Source: an uncultured Subdoligranulum sp.
GTDB lineage: Bacteria; Bacillota; Clostridia; Oscillospirales; Ruminococcaceae
Reading direction: 5' to 3'
Assembly (NCBI GenBank): GCA_945830575.1
Contig: CALZZE010000005.1
Span: 48,190-112,189 of the forward strand
Length of the DNA: 64,000 nt
Shown: in pieces, positions 24,765-33,028 of the stretch
Numbering within the stretch: the stretch's first letter is position 1
Layout: the number at the start of each line of letters is the position of its first letter
Made by a program: the position numbers and the translations under genes
Notes under the pieces: generated by a model
What the model saw: the letters and a program-made list of their open reading frames with translations, nothing else
Database searches by the model: none
What the model was told of the DNA's origin: nothing

Positions 24765-24811
24765 GCATGTGCCTCATGGTTTGCTGAAAACCGTGGGGCG
24801 CGTGCTTTTTT
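24765..24811 (+). terminator. Terminator after ilvE-DUF3784 unit
   Basis: An 18-bp stem (24765-24782 with 24788-24805) made of Watson-Crick and four G-U pairs, with a GCTGA loop, is followed by six T. Confidence 0.9.
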
Positions 24812-24861
24812 GAAACACTTGTGAACTTTCTGTGTAATCGACTCCCTTTTCCGGCGGGATA

Positions 24862-24870
24862 TGCTATAAT
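24862..24870 (+). promoter_or_regulatory. Extended -10 promoter of dlt operon
   Basis: TGCTATAAT (24862-24870) is an extended -10 element with no good -35 at the usual distance. It lies 39 bp upstream of the dltA TTG start. A similar ATGCTATAAT occurs at the promoter near 30600. Confidence 0.65.
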
Positions 24871-24908
24871 ACAAGAGTGTAGCCTTCTGAAAAGAAAAGG
24901 AGTACGCT

Positions 24909-26408
24909 TTGAAACATCTTCTGGAACTGCTGGAGCGCACGGCGGCCCGCTGGCCGGACCGGCTCTCCTATTGCGATGAACATAGCGTCCACACTTGGGC
25001 GCAGACCGCCGCCCTCACGGCGGCCATCGGCAGCGGACTGTGCCGGGCGGGGGTGCAGGGCCGTCCGGTGGCGCTGTATCTGGACCACGAGGCCCCCTGC
25101 ATCCATGCCATGCTGGGCACCATGGCGGCGGGCGGCTTTTACGCCGTGCTGGACACCGCCCAGCCCGCCGCCCGGGTGCGGGCCATCACCGACCAACTGC
25201 GCCCGGCGGTGCTGCTCACCGACGAGGCCCACCGGCAGGCCGCGCTGGATTTGAACACCGGCGCAGAGCTGCTGCTGTACGAGGAACTGGCGGCCGCCCC
25301 GGTGGACGCCGCCGCGCTGGCCGCGGTGCGCGCCGCCGCCATCGACACCGATCTGGCCTATGTGCTGTTCACCTCCGGCTCCACCGGCGCACCCAAGGGC
25401 GTGGCGGTGCCCCACCGGGCGGTGCTGGCCTACTCTGCGTGGGCGGCACAAACCTTCTCCATCACCGAACAGACCGTGTTCGGCAACCAGACGCCCTTCT
25501 ATTTCAGCATGTCCGTCACCGATATTTTCACGTCGCTGCGCACCGGAGCCTGCGTGCAGGTGGTGCCCAAACGGCTGTTCAGCTTTCCGGTGCAGCTGCT
25601 GGAGTATCTGACGGAAAAGAACGTCAATACGCTGTATTGGGTGCCGTCCGCGCTGGGCATCGTGGCCAACTGGAAAGCGCTGGACTACACCGCGCCGCCC
25701 GCACTGCACACCATTCTGTTTGCAGGCGAGGTCATGCCCACCCCCAAGCTGAACTACTGGCGCGCCCATTACCCGGCGGCCCGGTTCGCCAACCTGTACG
25801 GCCCCACCGAGACCACCGACATCTGTGCTTACTATGAGGTGGACCGGGACTTTGCCGACGATGAGCCGCTGCCCATCGGCCGCGCCTGCGACAACTGCGG
25901 CCTGCTGATTCTGAAGGACGGCCGCGCCGCCGCTCCCGGCGAGGAGGGGGAACTGTGCGCCCGGGGCAGCTTTCTGGCGCTGGGCTACTACGACATGCCG
26001 GACAAGACCGCCGAGCGGTTCATCCAGAACCCCCTGCAGCCCCATTATCCCGAAATCATCTACCGCACCGGCGATCTGGTGACGGTGAACGGGAGGGGCG
26101 AGTTGATGTATTCCGGGCGCATCGACCACCAGATCAAGCACATGGGCTACCGCATTGAGCTGGGGGAGATCGAGACTGCCGCCGCGGGACAGGACAAGCT
26201 GGACAGCTGTGCCTGCCTGTATGACGCGGCCGCCGACCGTCTGGTGCTGTTTTTCCAGGCCCGGCGGGATGTGACGGAGGCACTGCGGGAACGGCTGGCC
26301 GGGCGTCTGCCCGCCTACATGCGCCCGGCGGAGTACCGCCGCGTCAAACAGATGCCCCAGAACGCAAACGGCAAGATCGACCGCGCCGCCTTAAAGGCGC
26401 TTTTGTGA
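24909..26408 (+). CDS. dltA: D-alanine--D-alanyl carrier protein ligase
   Basis: A 499-residue adenylation enzyme with A3 core FTSGSTGAPKGVAVPH, NLYGPTETTD, YRTGDLVTVNGRGELMYSGR and C-terminal catalytic lysine motif NANGKIDRAAL. It activates D-alanine and loads it on DltC. The start is TTG, with AAAAGGAG six bases upstream and no in-frame ATG nearby, which may lower translation. It is the first gene of a four-gene operon for D-alanylation of teichoic acids. The gene order here is A-C-B-SGNH rather than A-B-C-D. Confidence 0.93.
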   Translation: MKHLLELLERTAARWPDRLSYCDEHSVHTWAQTAALTAAIGSGLCRAGVQGRPVALYLDHEAPCIHAMLGTMAAGGFYAVLDTAQPAARVRAITDQLRPAVLLTDEAHRQAALDLNTGAELLLYEELAAAPVDAAALAAVRAAAIDTDLAYVLFTSGSTGAPKGVAVPHRAVLAYSAWAAQTFSITEQTVFGNQTPFYFSMSVTDIFTSLRTGACVQVVPKRLFSFPVQLLEYLTEKNVNTLYWVPSALGIVANWKALDYTAPPALHTILFAGEVMPTPKLNYWRAHYPAARFANLYGPTETTDICAYYEVDRDFADDEPLPIGRACDNCGLLILKDGRAAAPGEEGELCARGSFLALGYYDMPDKTAERFIQNPLQPHYPEIIYRTGDLVTVNGRGELMYSGRIDHQIKHMGYRIELGEIETAAAGQDKLDSCACLYDAAADRLVLFFQARRDVTEALRERLAGRLPAYMRPAEYRRVKQMPQNANGKIDRAALKALL

Positions 26409-26423
26409 AGAAAGGAGCGAACT

Positions 26424-26660
26424 ATGCATACCATCGATGAAATTTTGCAGATTCTGGACGAGGTGAAGCCCGGTCTGGAGGCCGGGGAAAACGACGAACT
26501 GGTCAAGACCGGCCTGCTGGATTCCGTGGACATCATGGGCATCGTCATGGCCATCAGCGAGGAGTTTGATCTGGAGATCACCCCGCTGGATCTGAAGGAG
26601 GAAAACTTCCACACCGCCGCGGCGATGCTGGCACTGGTGAACCGTCTGGAGGAGGAATAA
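26424..26660 (+). CDS. dltC: D-alanyl carrier protein
   Basis: A 78-residue acyl-carrier-type protein. The phosphopantetheine serine is S34 in LLDSVDIMG. It carries thioester-bound D-alanine from DltA to the membrane O-acyltransferase DltB. GAAAGGAG precedes the start. Spacers are 15 bp from dltA and 6 bp to dltB. Confidence 0.93.
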   Translation: MHTIDEILQILDEVKPGLEAGENDELVKTGLLDSVDIMGIVMAISEEFDLEITPLDLKEENFHTAAAMLALVNRLEEE

Positions 26661-26666
26661 CACGCC

Positions 26667-28229
26667 ATGGCGTATCATTCCTCGGTGTATCTGCTCCTGT
26701 TTCTGCCGCTGATGTGGGCTTTGTGGGCGCTGGTGCCCCAAAAATACCGCGCCGGCGTGCTGCTGGGCGGCAGTCTGTGGTTTTACTGGTGCGGGGCCAA
26801 CTACGGCATCGTGTGGCTGCTGGGCATTGCCGCCGTGGTGTGGCTGCTGGGCCTTGCCATGGGCCGGACGGAGGCGCTGTGCGCTGCGGTGCGCCCCGCG
26901 CTGGACCCGCCCGGCCGCAAGGCGCTGAAAAAGCAGGCTGCCGCGCTGAAACGGTGCCTGCTGGTGTCCGGCGCGGCGGGGCTTGTGCTGGTGCTGGTGC
27001 GCATCAAGTACCTGCCCTTTCTGCTGCGCGTCCCCCTGCAATGGCTGGCGGAAAACCGCCCCTGGTGGCCGCAGCTGAGCCTCAGTTCCATCACGCAGCC
27101 GCTGGGCATCAGCTTTTTCCTGCTCATGGGCATCAGCTATCTGGTGGATGTGAGCCGGGGCGCCGCTCAGCCGGCGCAGAAATACTGGCAGGTGCTGTCC
27201 TTCCTGTGCTTCTGGCCCCATGTGGTGGAAGGCCCCTTTGACCGCTGGGACAAAACCGCCCCCGCGCTGCTGGACCCGCCCGCCCCCAGCTACCGGGCGC
27301 TGTGCTTTGGCGTGCAGCGCATGGTGTGGGGCCTTTTCAAAAAAATCGTCATCGCGGATCGTGCCAACGCCTTTGTCAAGCTGGTATTTGACGACTGGAC
27401 GCAGTATTCCGGCGCGGCCATTGTGGTGGGAACGCTGTGCTACACCTTGCAGCTCTACGCGGAATTTTCCGGCTGCATGGACCTGGCGCTGGGCACCGCC
27501 GAAGCCTTCGGCGTGCCTTTGTCGGAAAACTTCCGCCAGCCCTTCTTTGCCCGCTCGGTGAGCGAGTTCTGGCGGCGCTGGCACATCACGCTGGGCGCGT
27601 GGCTGCGGGAATACGTGTTCCAGCCGGTCATCGTCAGCAAGCCCATGATGCGGTTCGGCAAATTCTGCCGGGGCCGTTTCGGGGCGGCGGCGGGCCGCAG
27701 CCTGCCGGTGTGGACGGGCCTGTTGATTACATGGGTGCTCATCGGTCTGTGGCACGGCGCGGGCCTGATCTATCTGGTGTACGGGCTGTACTATTTCCTG
27801 CTGCAGCTGCTGGGCGAAATCGCAGAGCCGCATCTGCCCGCGGCCCTCACCGCCAAACGGGAGACCCGCTGGTACAAGGCGCTGCAAATGCTGCGCACCT
27901 TTGTGCTGGTGAATTTCGGCATGATGCTGTTCCGGGCCAACGGCGTCATGGCGCTGCTGCAAATGCTGCGCCGCCTGTTCACGCCCTGGCGGCAGAGCCT
28001 GCTCATCGGCATTGACGCCAAGGACGCGGCGGTGCTGGCGGCGGGTGCGGCGCTGATGCTGGCGGTGGATGTGCTCCATGAACGGGGGCACCATCTGCGC
28101 AGCGAGCTGGCAGCGCGTCCGCTGCCGCTGCGCTGGGCGGTGATGATCGCCGGGGTGGTGGCCGTCATGCTGTTTGGCGCCTACGGCGACCACTACGACC
28201 CGGCAGGGTTTATCTACGCACAATTTTAA
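26667..28229 (+). CDS. dltB: MBOAT family D-alanyl transfer protein
   Basis: A 520-residue polytopic membrane protein with about eleven hydrophobic segments. The MBOAT histidine motif is LWHGAGLIYLVYG, and a further conserved stretch is EFWRRWHITLGAWLREYVF. It moves D-alanine from DltC across the membrane. GGAGG within the end of dltC serves as its ribosome binding site. It is longer than typical DltB (about 400) because of an N-terminal loop and a C-terminal extension of about 80 residues with extra membrane segments. Confidence 0.92.
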   Translation: MAYHSSVYLLLFLPLMWALWALVPQKYRAGVLLGGSLWFYWCGANYGIVWLLGIAAVVWLLGLAMGRTEALCAAVRPALDPPGRKALKKQAAALKRCLLVSGAAGLVLVLVRIKYLPFLLRVPLQWLAENRPWWPQLSLSSITQPLGISFFLLMGISYLVDVSRGAAQPAQKYWQVLSFLCFWPHVVEGPFDRWDKTAPALLDPPAPSYRALCFGVQRMVWGLFKKIVIADRANAFVKLVFDDWTQYSGAAIVVGTLCYTLQLYAEFSGCMDLALGTAEAFGVPLSENFRQPFFARSVSEFWRRWHITLGAWLREYVFQPVIVSKPMMRFGKFCRGRFGAAAGRSLPVWTGLLITWVLIGLWHGAGLIYLVYGLYYFLLQLLGEIAEPHLPAALTAKRETRWYKALQMLRTFVLVNFGMMLFRANGVMALLQMLRRLFTPWRQSLLIGIDAKDAAVLAAGAALMLAVDVLHERGHHLRSELAARPLPLRWAVMIAGVVAVMLFGAYGDHYDPAGFIYAQF

Positions 28230-28238
28230 GGAGACCCC

Positions 28239-29279
28239 ATGCTTACAAAATCTTGGATCAGGCCGGCCCTGCGCACCGCAGCGTTCCTGTTGGCGCTGCT
28301 GGTGGCGGTGCAGGGTGTGGGGCATCTGATGATGCCCACCTCCAACCGGCACCTGTCCGGCTACACGGCGGGCGGCGTGCTGGGCGAAAAAAACAACACG
28401 GTGGATGTGCTGGTGATGGGCGATTCCAACACGGCGCAGGGCATTTCCCCCATGGAGTGGTACCACGCCCGCGGCGTCACCGGCTACGCCTACGGGGAGG
28501 GCTGGCTGTCCATTTACAACATCTATTACCGTCTGCTCCAGATTTTCAAGGAGCAAAGCCCCAAGGTGGTGGTGGTCAGTGCCGACACCGTCTATTCCCG
28601 GCGGGGCGGCGACACCTACACCGCGGCGGCGGTGCGGGAAATCTCCGGCGAGGTGTTTCCGCTGGTCCGGTTCCACGATGAGTGGAAAAACATGCATCTC
28701 ACCGAATATTTTAAGGAAAACGACTACACCTGGCGGGACGTGAACAAGGGCTTTGCCCCCATCACCGACGTGAGTGCCAACATGTACAACGCGCAGGTGT
28801 GGAACTATATGAACGCGGAGGGCGCAAAGGCTGAGTACGTGCCTGCCCAGATGAAATGGTATCTGCGCCGCATCCGGGACCTGTGCCGCAAACACGGCGC
28901 GGAAATGATGATGATCGCGGTGCCTGCCTGCACAAGCTGGAACTATTCCCGTTCCCTTGGCGCAGCGGAACTGGCGGTGGAACTGGGTGTGCCCTATGTG
29001 GACTACAACCTGCGGGAGGAAAACCCCATTGGCATCGACTGGCGGGTGGACACCCCGGACGGCGGAAACCATCTGAATGTGCTGGGCGCCCAAAAGCTTA
29101 CCGACGCGCTGGGGGAATACCTGACGGCCCACTACGCGCTGGAGGATCACCGCGGCCAGCCCGGCTACGAGGAATGGGACGAGGACTCCGCCCGATATCA
29201 GGAGGCCAAGCAGGAGATTTGGGGCTGCGCCCGGCAGGAGGCGGACCATCAGCTGCAGGTATTGGCGGAAAATGGTTAA
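28239..29279 (+). CDS. SGNH-fold DltD-like protein
   Basis: A 346-residue protein with an N-terminal membrane anchor (AAFLLALLVAVQGVGHLMM) and an extracytoplasmic SGNH/GDSL-type domain. The block I serine is in VMGDSNTAQG, and the C-terminal histidine is in DGGNHLNVLGA. Position after dltB makes it the functional equivalent of DltD, completing transfer of D-alanine to lipoteichoic acid. Its sequence is closer to AlgX/DltD-like SGNH proteins than to classical DltD, so orthology is inferred from context. Confidence 0.82.
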   Translation: MLTKSWIRPALRTAAFLLALLVAVQGVGHLMMPTSNRHLSGYTAGGVLGEKNNTVDVLVMGDSNTAQGISPMEWYHARGVTGYAYGEGWLSIYNIYYRLLQIFKEQSPKVVVVSADTVYSRRGGDTYTAAAVREISGEVFPLVRFHDEWKNMHLTEYFKENDYTWRDVNKGFAPITDVSANMYNAQVWNYMNAEGAKAEYVPAQMKWYLRRIRDLCRKHGAEMMMIAVPACTSWNYSRSLGAAELAVELGVPYVDYNLREENPIGIDWRVDTPDGGNHLNVLGAQKLTDALGEYLTAHYALEDHRGQPGYEEWDEDSARYQEAKQEIWGCARQEADHQLQVLAENG

Positions 29280-29311
29280 GATGCCCAAAAATCCCATGAA
29301 ATATTCATGCA

Positions 29312-29420
29312 ATTTCGACAAAAATACGTCTTGCAATTTCTGTCGAAATGGGGTATTCTAATACCAACAAAGCAAAGGCGCTTTGAGGACGGTTTCCGTC
29401 TCTCAAAGCGCCTGTTTTGT
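29312..29420 (+). ncRNA. Candidate operator, promoter and short terminated transcript
   Basis: Inverted repeat ATTTCGACA/TGTCGAAAT (29312-29350) and direct repeats TGCAATTTC surround a promoter TTGCAA (29331-29336), 17-bp spacer, TATTCT (29354-29359). A strong terminator follows: stem AGGCGCTTTGAG/CTCAAAGCGCCT with an inner GACGG/CCGTC (29376-29413), then GTTTTGTTT. This could emit a transcript of roughly 50 nt, or the stem may simply terminate the dlt operon. Confidence 0.4.
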
Positions 29421-29650
29421 TTCCCGGAAAGAAGAGGTTTGCCAGAGCGCCCCGCGGCGGTGTGTCCAGAGTTCCGTCAGTAGAGGGGTGGAACTGTGTT
29501 GGAAAGGATGCGTTCGGGCCGCTGGGAGGCGTTCTGTTTTTCTCCTTCTTTCAAAGGCTGCCTGTGGGCAGCGCGTCCGCACCGTGTGGGAACCGTGCGG
29601 ACTTCATCGCGGCCGGCGGGGCAGTGGCCGACGGTCGCAGTCAACAAAAA
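29421..29650. other. Structured intergenic stretch with no convincing gene
   Basis: Several strong local stems occur: GTCCGCAC/GTGCGGAC, GCTGCC-TGT-GGGCAGC, AGTTCC/GGAACT and GGCC/GGCC blocks. Open frames here (for example one at 29477-29725 on the minus strand) lack good ribosome binding sites and have unusual composition. Taken with the dlt-end terminator and the following bidirectional terminator, the block could be a structured RNA or a dispersed repeat; it cannot be identified from one copy. Confidence 0.35.
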
Positions 29651-29651
29651 G

Positions 29652-29684
29652 CAGGCATCGGAGAGCAAGCGATGCCTGTTTTTT
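29652..29684. terminator. Bidirectional terminator
   Basis: CAGGCATCG/CGATGCCTG (29652-29660 and 29670-29678) is flanked by AAAAAG on the left and TTTTTTG on the right, so it has a T-run on both strands. On the minus strand it ends the 29688-30562 operon. Confidence 0.9.
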
Positions 29685-29687
29685 GTT

Positions 29688-29810
29688 TTACTTTTTCTCG
29701 CCCCGGGCGGCGGCCAACTCCTCAAAGCGGCGGTCCTTAGTAAAAATGCGGTGGTACGGGTTGTCCGGCAGCGGGGCGGGGCGGGGGACAGGCACCGGAC
29801 GGTATCTCAC
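29688..29810 (-). CDS. 40-residue microprotein, translationally coupled
   Basis: A GTG start at 29810 overlaps the TGA of the upstream gene (GTGA). The frame gives 40 residues: proline-rich beginning VRYRPVPVPRPAPLP, then NPYHRIFTKDRRFEELA and ARGEKK to the stop. It ends four bases before a strong terminator, as expected for the last gene of an operon. The tail is charged and has no membrane segment. It resembles nothing I recognise. The stop-start overlap and terminator spacing make it more credible than a chance frame. Confidence 0.55.
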   Translation of the reverse strand: MRYRPVPVPRPAPLPDNPYHRIFTKDRRFEELAAARGEKK

Positions 29811-30562
29811 GGCTGGCCCTCCATGGGCACGGCCCCGGCGGTGAGGGCGTGCCAGAAATCCGCGCAGCCCGCGAATTTTTCCGCCTGTTTGGGGTCCCAC
29901 ACGCCCCGGCGTCCCACGTAGAACTTTTTCAGGTATTCCTGACTGCTGCCGGTGGAATCATCCATCAGCGTCTGGCCCTGATACTCGCCCAGCTCCAGCG
30001 CGGTCAGCGCCGGGCAGTCCTCCCAGCGGTAGACCATGTTCTCCCAGTCGGTGGGCGGCGCGTCGGGGTCGCCCACTGTGCCGTCCAGATATTGCAGCGC
30101 CCCGGTCTGTTCCTCAAAACCGGCCGGATCCTCCATCAGAAACACATAGGTGCCCCCGCCGCTCTGCAAATCGGCGCTCAGACGGGTCACGCCTGCCATC
30201 TGGCTGTAGGCGTCGGCGTTGGTCTCCTCGGAATGAAAATCCACCGTGTACTGGTTCAGCTGCACCAGCACTCTGCCGTCCCCGTTCAGGTCTTCGCCAA
30301 ATTGGGTCAGCGCCTCGGTGAGGGCATTGGAGGTGTCCACCGGCAGCTCGTACCGGCTCACCACCCCCACCTGATAGTCCGGCCGGGGACGGAACACGGT
30401 ATCCTTGATGATGGAACCCGCAATCAATGCCCCCGCGATGGCCGCCGCCACATAAAGCCAGTGATAGTGCCACCAGTTGCTGGCCTTCTGGCGGGGCGTC
30501 AGCTCCGGCGGAGGCGGGGCGGCCTGATACTGTTCTGTGCTGCTTTTGGTGACCCATGACAT
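29807..30562 (-). CDS. Single-span membrane-anchored protein of unknown function
   Basis: A 251-residue protein with a short proline-rich cytoplasmic N-terminus (APPPPELTPRQKASNWWHYH), one membrane segment (LYVAAAIAGALIAGSII) and an extracytoplasmic domain with no family I recognise, rich in acidic and aromatic residues (for example LNGDGRVLVQLNQYTVDF). The start at 30562 follows AAAGGAG. It is transcribed divergently from the YesL-like gene from a recognisable promoter. Confidence 0.75.
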   Translation of the reverse strand: MSWVTKSSTEQYQAAPPPPELTPRQKASNWWHYHWLYVAAAIAGALIAGSIIKDTVFRPRPDYQVGVVSRYELPVDTSNALTEALTQFGEDLNGDGRVLVQLNQYTVDFHSEETNADAYSQMAGVTRLSADLQSGGGTYVFLMEDPAGFEEQTGALQYLDGTVGDPDAPPTDWENMVYRWEDCPALTALELGEYQGQTLMDDSTGSSQEYLKKFYVGRRGVWDPKQAEKFAGCADFWHALTAGAVPMEGQP

Positions 30563-30596
30563 GGCGGTAATGCTCCTTTGCGTTCAGTATGCTCCT

Positions 30597-30673
30597 ATTA
30601 TAGCATAAAAAAGCCGGTTGTCAGCAGGGAATTTGTGAAACTTCTTGCAATCATTTCCCAAACAGGGTATCAT
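30597..30673. promoter_or_regulatory. Divergent promoters of two membrane-protein operons
   Basis: Minus strand: CTGACA (complement of 30619-30624), a 16-bp spacer and TATAAT (complement of 30597-30602, extended TGCTATAAT). Plus strand: TTGCAA (30645-30650), a 17-bp spacer and TATCAT (30668-30673). The -35 boxes are only about 20 bp apart. Confidence 0.75.
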
Positions 30674-30705
30674 AGAGGTATTCCAATCAACGAGGTACTG
30701 TATTT

Positions 30706-31524
30706 ATGAATGAACAGGAAAATCTGCTGGCCGCCGAGACCGAGGAACCGGAGGTCCCCCGCAAGGTGGGCCTGCCCCGCTTTTTTGAGCTGCTGGGCCG
30801 GGACCTGTGGTCCTTTTTCCGGGCCAGCTTTCTGTGCGGGCTGGGCTGGCTGCCCGGCTTTGCGCTGCTGGCCTTCGGCCTGATGGTCAAGAATCCTGTG
30901 TTCTGTCTGGCGGGCGGCGCGCTGGCCGGTCTGGTGGGCGCGCCCTTCCTCTGCGGGCTGCTGGACACCATCCTCCGCGCGCTGCGGGACGAGCCGGGCT
31001 ATTGGTGGCACACCTACAAAATGGCGTGGAAACAGAACTGGAAACAGAGCCTTGTGCCGGGACTGGTGTTCGGGGTGTTTTTCGGCCTGTGGGCGGGGAT
31101 GCTGTTCACCGCCGCCGAAATGGACGGCGTGCCCGCCAGCGTGTGGATCTGCCTCATCGTGGGGCTGTTTCTGGGGCTGGGCTTTTTCGGGTACAGCTTT
31201 TTACAGATCCCGCTGGTGGACCTGCCGCTGGGTCAGCGGGTCAAAAACGCCGCGCTGATGTTTCTGGGTTTTTTCCCCCGCACGCTGGCGGCCACGGTGG
31301 TCACCGGCGCGTACTGGGCGGTGATGCTGCTCTACCTGCCCTACACGCTGCTGGTGCTGCTGGCGCTGGGCTGGTGGCTGCCCTGCCTGATCAGCAGCAT
31401 GATTTTGTACCCCGGTCTTGACCGGGTGTTCGGGCTGGAAAAGACGCTGCGGGAGCGCCGGGACGCCGAGATCAACGCCCGGCTGGCCGCCGACGCGCCG
31501 GTGTTTGACACGAAGGATGAATGA
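30706..31524 (+). CDS. YesL/DUF624-like integral membrane protein
   Basis: A 272-residue protein with about five or six membrane segments after a charged N-terminal tail (MNEQENLLAAETEEPEVPRK). The pattern RFFELLGRDLWSFFRASFLCGLGWLPGF and TYKMAWKQNWKQSLVPG resembles YesL-type proteins, which often accompany carbohydrate uptake genes, but no transporter is adjacent here. Its stop overlaps the start of the next gene (ATGA), so the two are translationally coupled. Confidence 0.7.
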   Translation: MNEQENLLAAETEEPEVPRKVGLPRFFELLGRDLWSFFRASFLCGLGWLPGFALLAFGLMVKNPVFCLAGGALAGLVGAPFLCGLLDTILRALRDEPGYWWHTYKMAWKQNWKQSLVPGLVFGVFFGLWAGMLFTAAEMDGVPASVWICLIVGLFLGLGFFGYSFLQIPLVDLPLGQRVKNAALMFLGFFPRTLAATVVTGAYWAVMLLYLPYTLLVLLALGWWLPCLISSMILYPGLDRVFGLEKTLRERRDAEINARLAADAPVFDTKDE

Positions 31525-32843
31525 GCATGAGCAACACGGTGATCCTGCACACCACCGAGGATTTTGCCCGGGGGGAGTTTGACAATGTTTCGGCCCAGCA
31601 CAGCCGTGTCACGCTGGACATGGTGCAGGGCACCCGCGTGCCCTACGGCTGCTACACCAGCCCGGCGCTGCCGCTGCCTGCCTTTGACGCGCTGCGCATG
31701 AGCTGGAACGCCGCCACGCCGGAGGGCACCGCGGTGGAACCGCAGGTGCGCCTGCTGGTGGACGGCAACTGGACCGCATGGATCAGCTTCGGGCGCTGGG
31801 GCACCCGGATGCAGCGGACGGGCGCATCCCCGGCCCAGCGCGGGCCGCTGGTCATCCGGCCGGACCATCTGGTGCTGGACAGCAAGGTGGCGGCACAGGC
31901 CCAGCTGCGCATTTATCTGTACACCAAAGACGAACACACCACCCCCGCGGTGACGCTGCTGGGCGTCAGCGTGCGTGCGGTGGATGTCATCCCGGCGGGC
32001 GGCCGTCCGCTGCACCGCCAGCTGCATCTTCTGCCCTATGTGATGACCCGCCGCGCCCCCGCGCTGCGGGAGGTGATGGACCTTGCCATCGGCATCGTCA
32101 GCCTCACCAACCGGTGGGGCGCCGACCTGCTGCCCGAGGAGGTGGCGCAGGCGCTGCGGGACTACCGCCGTCCCGACGACCGGGACCGGCGCAATCTCAG
32201 CTTTGCGGCGGCCGCGGCGGGGGCATGGGGATTCCCGGCGTGGGCATGCTGGACGGATCTGGCCGGGCTGCGGCAGGAGCTGCGGCAGGGCTGCGGCGCG
32301 GTGGTGGCGCTGGAAAGCACCCCCGCGCAGCAGGCGTCCGGCTGGCCCGCACTACGGTATGCGGCGCTGCGGGGGTTTGGCACGGCGGAGGACGGCAACT
32401 CCACGGCGCTGCTGTGCGACCCGTGGGCCGGCGAGACGGATTTTGAGGCGGAGACCGTCATGCCGCTGGACGAATTTCTGGTGGCATGGAACAATCAGGC
32501 GCTGTTTATGCGCCGCCGTCCCGGCCTGCCGCCGGAGGAACGTCCCTGCCGCCAGAACATCTGGCTGCGCAAAAAGGACCGGCAGCATCCCGATCTGTAC
32601 TGCCCCCATGTGGGCGGCGAGGCTGCGCCGCTGCCGGAGGATTTCTGCGAAAAGGGCGGCGTGCTGGCATGGAGTGAGCCGGACGAGCATCCCCACGCCA
32701 CCACCGGGCACCGGCTGCTGCATTTTGTGCAGCCCGAGCAGGGATGCATCCGTCTGCCCACCAGCGAGGAACATGACCGCAAATGCACCGTCTATGCCAT
32801 CGACCCCACCGGCGCCATGCAGGTGGGGGATGTGACGGTCTGA
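31521..32843 (+). CDS. C39-like peptidase-fold protein lacking catalytic residues
   Basis: A 440-residue protein. The N-terminal 150 residues look like a beta-sandwich (VEPQVRLLVDGNWTAWISFGRWG). The next part resembles the C39/papain-like domain of bacterial DUF-type peptidases: LLPEEVAQALRDY, GAWGFPAWACWTDLAGLRQELRQGCGAVVAL, then ALRGFG and CDPWAG. The usual CGPTS cysteine is absent, and the histidine position of the H-x-x-x-x-G-F motif reads ALRYAALRGFG. Only the DPW aspartate remains, so it is probably not a protease. It is coupled to the YesL-like gene. Confidence 0.55.
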   Translation: MSMSNTVILHTTEDFARGEFDNVSAQHSRVTLDMVQGTRVPYGCYTSPALPLPAFDALRMSWNAATPEGTAVEPQVRLLVDGNWTAWISFGRWGTRMQRTGASPAQRGPLVIRPDHLVLDSKVAAQAQLRIYLYTKDEHTTPAVTLLGVSVRAVDVIPAGGRPLHRQLHLLPYVMTRRAPALREVMDLAIGIVSLTNRWGADLLPEEVAQALRDYRRPDDRDRRNLSFAAAAAGAWGFPAWACWTDLAGLRQELRQGCGAVVALESTPAQQASGWPALRYAALRGFGTAEDGNSTALLCDPWAGETDFEAETVMPLDEFLVAWNNQALFMRRRPGLPPEERPCRQNIWLRKKDRQHPDLYCPHVGGEAAPLPEDFCEKGGVLAWSEPDEHPHATTGHRLLHFVQPEQGCIRLPTSEEHDRKCTVYAIDPTGAMQVGDVTV

Positions 32844-33028
32844 TCCCAGGTCAATCATCACAAGAAACCTTGCCACTATTCGTAGGGGCGGGACAGCCCG
32901 TAAGGGTGCCCTGCAGTCCCGCCCGCAAAAGGCGGCCTTACAACGATGTTTTTTGCAAGACGGCGCTCCACGGGGCGTCGAGGACGCCGCCCCCTACAAA
33001 CGCGAATTAAGGTTTTTCGACACACTGA
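32844..33028. repeat. Dispersed intergenic repeat, copy B, with hairpin
   Basis: Non-coding. A stem GGGCGGGAC/GTCCCGCCC lies at 32886-32924. The 34-nt core at 32968-33001 is the exact reverse complement of 10331-10364, and AGGTTTTTCGACACACTGA lies at 33010-33028. The region between the C39-like gene and the converging ATP-grasp gene holds nothing else. Confidence 0.75.

Noticed and set aside
26391..29336. 981-codon minus-strand open frame across dltC-dltB-SGNH
   Set aside because: Low-complexity His/Gln/Arg/Pro-rich translation typical of antisense GC-rich frames; three genuine genes lie on the other strand.
29477..29921. Overlapping frames (for example 29477-29725 minus, 29496-29921 plus) in the structured intergenic block
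   Set aside because: No good start signals, odd composition and overlap with terminators; I treat the block as non-coding except for the coupled 40-residue frame ending at 29688.
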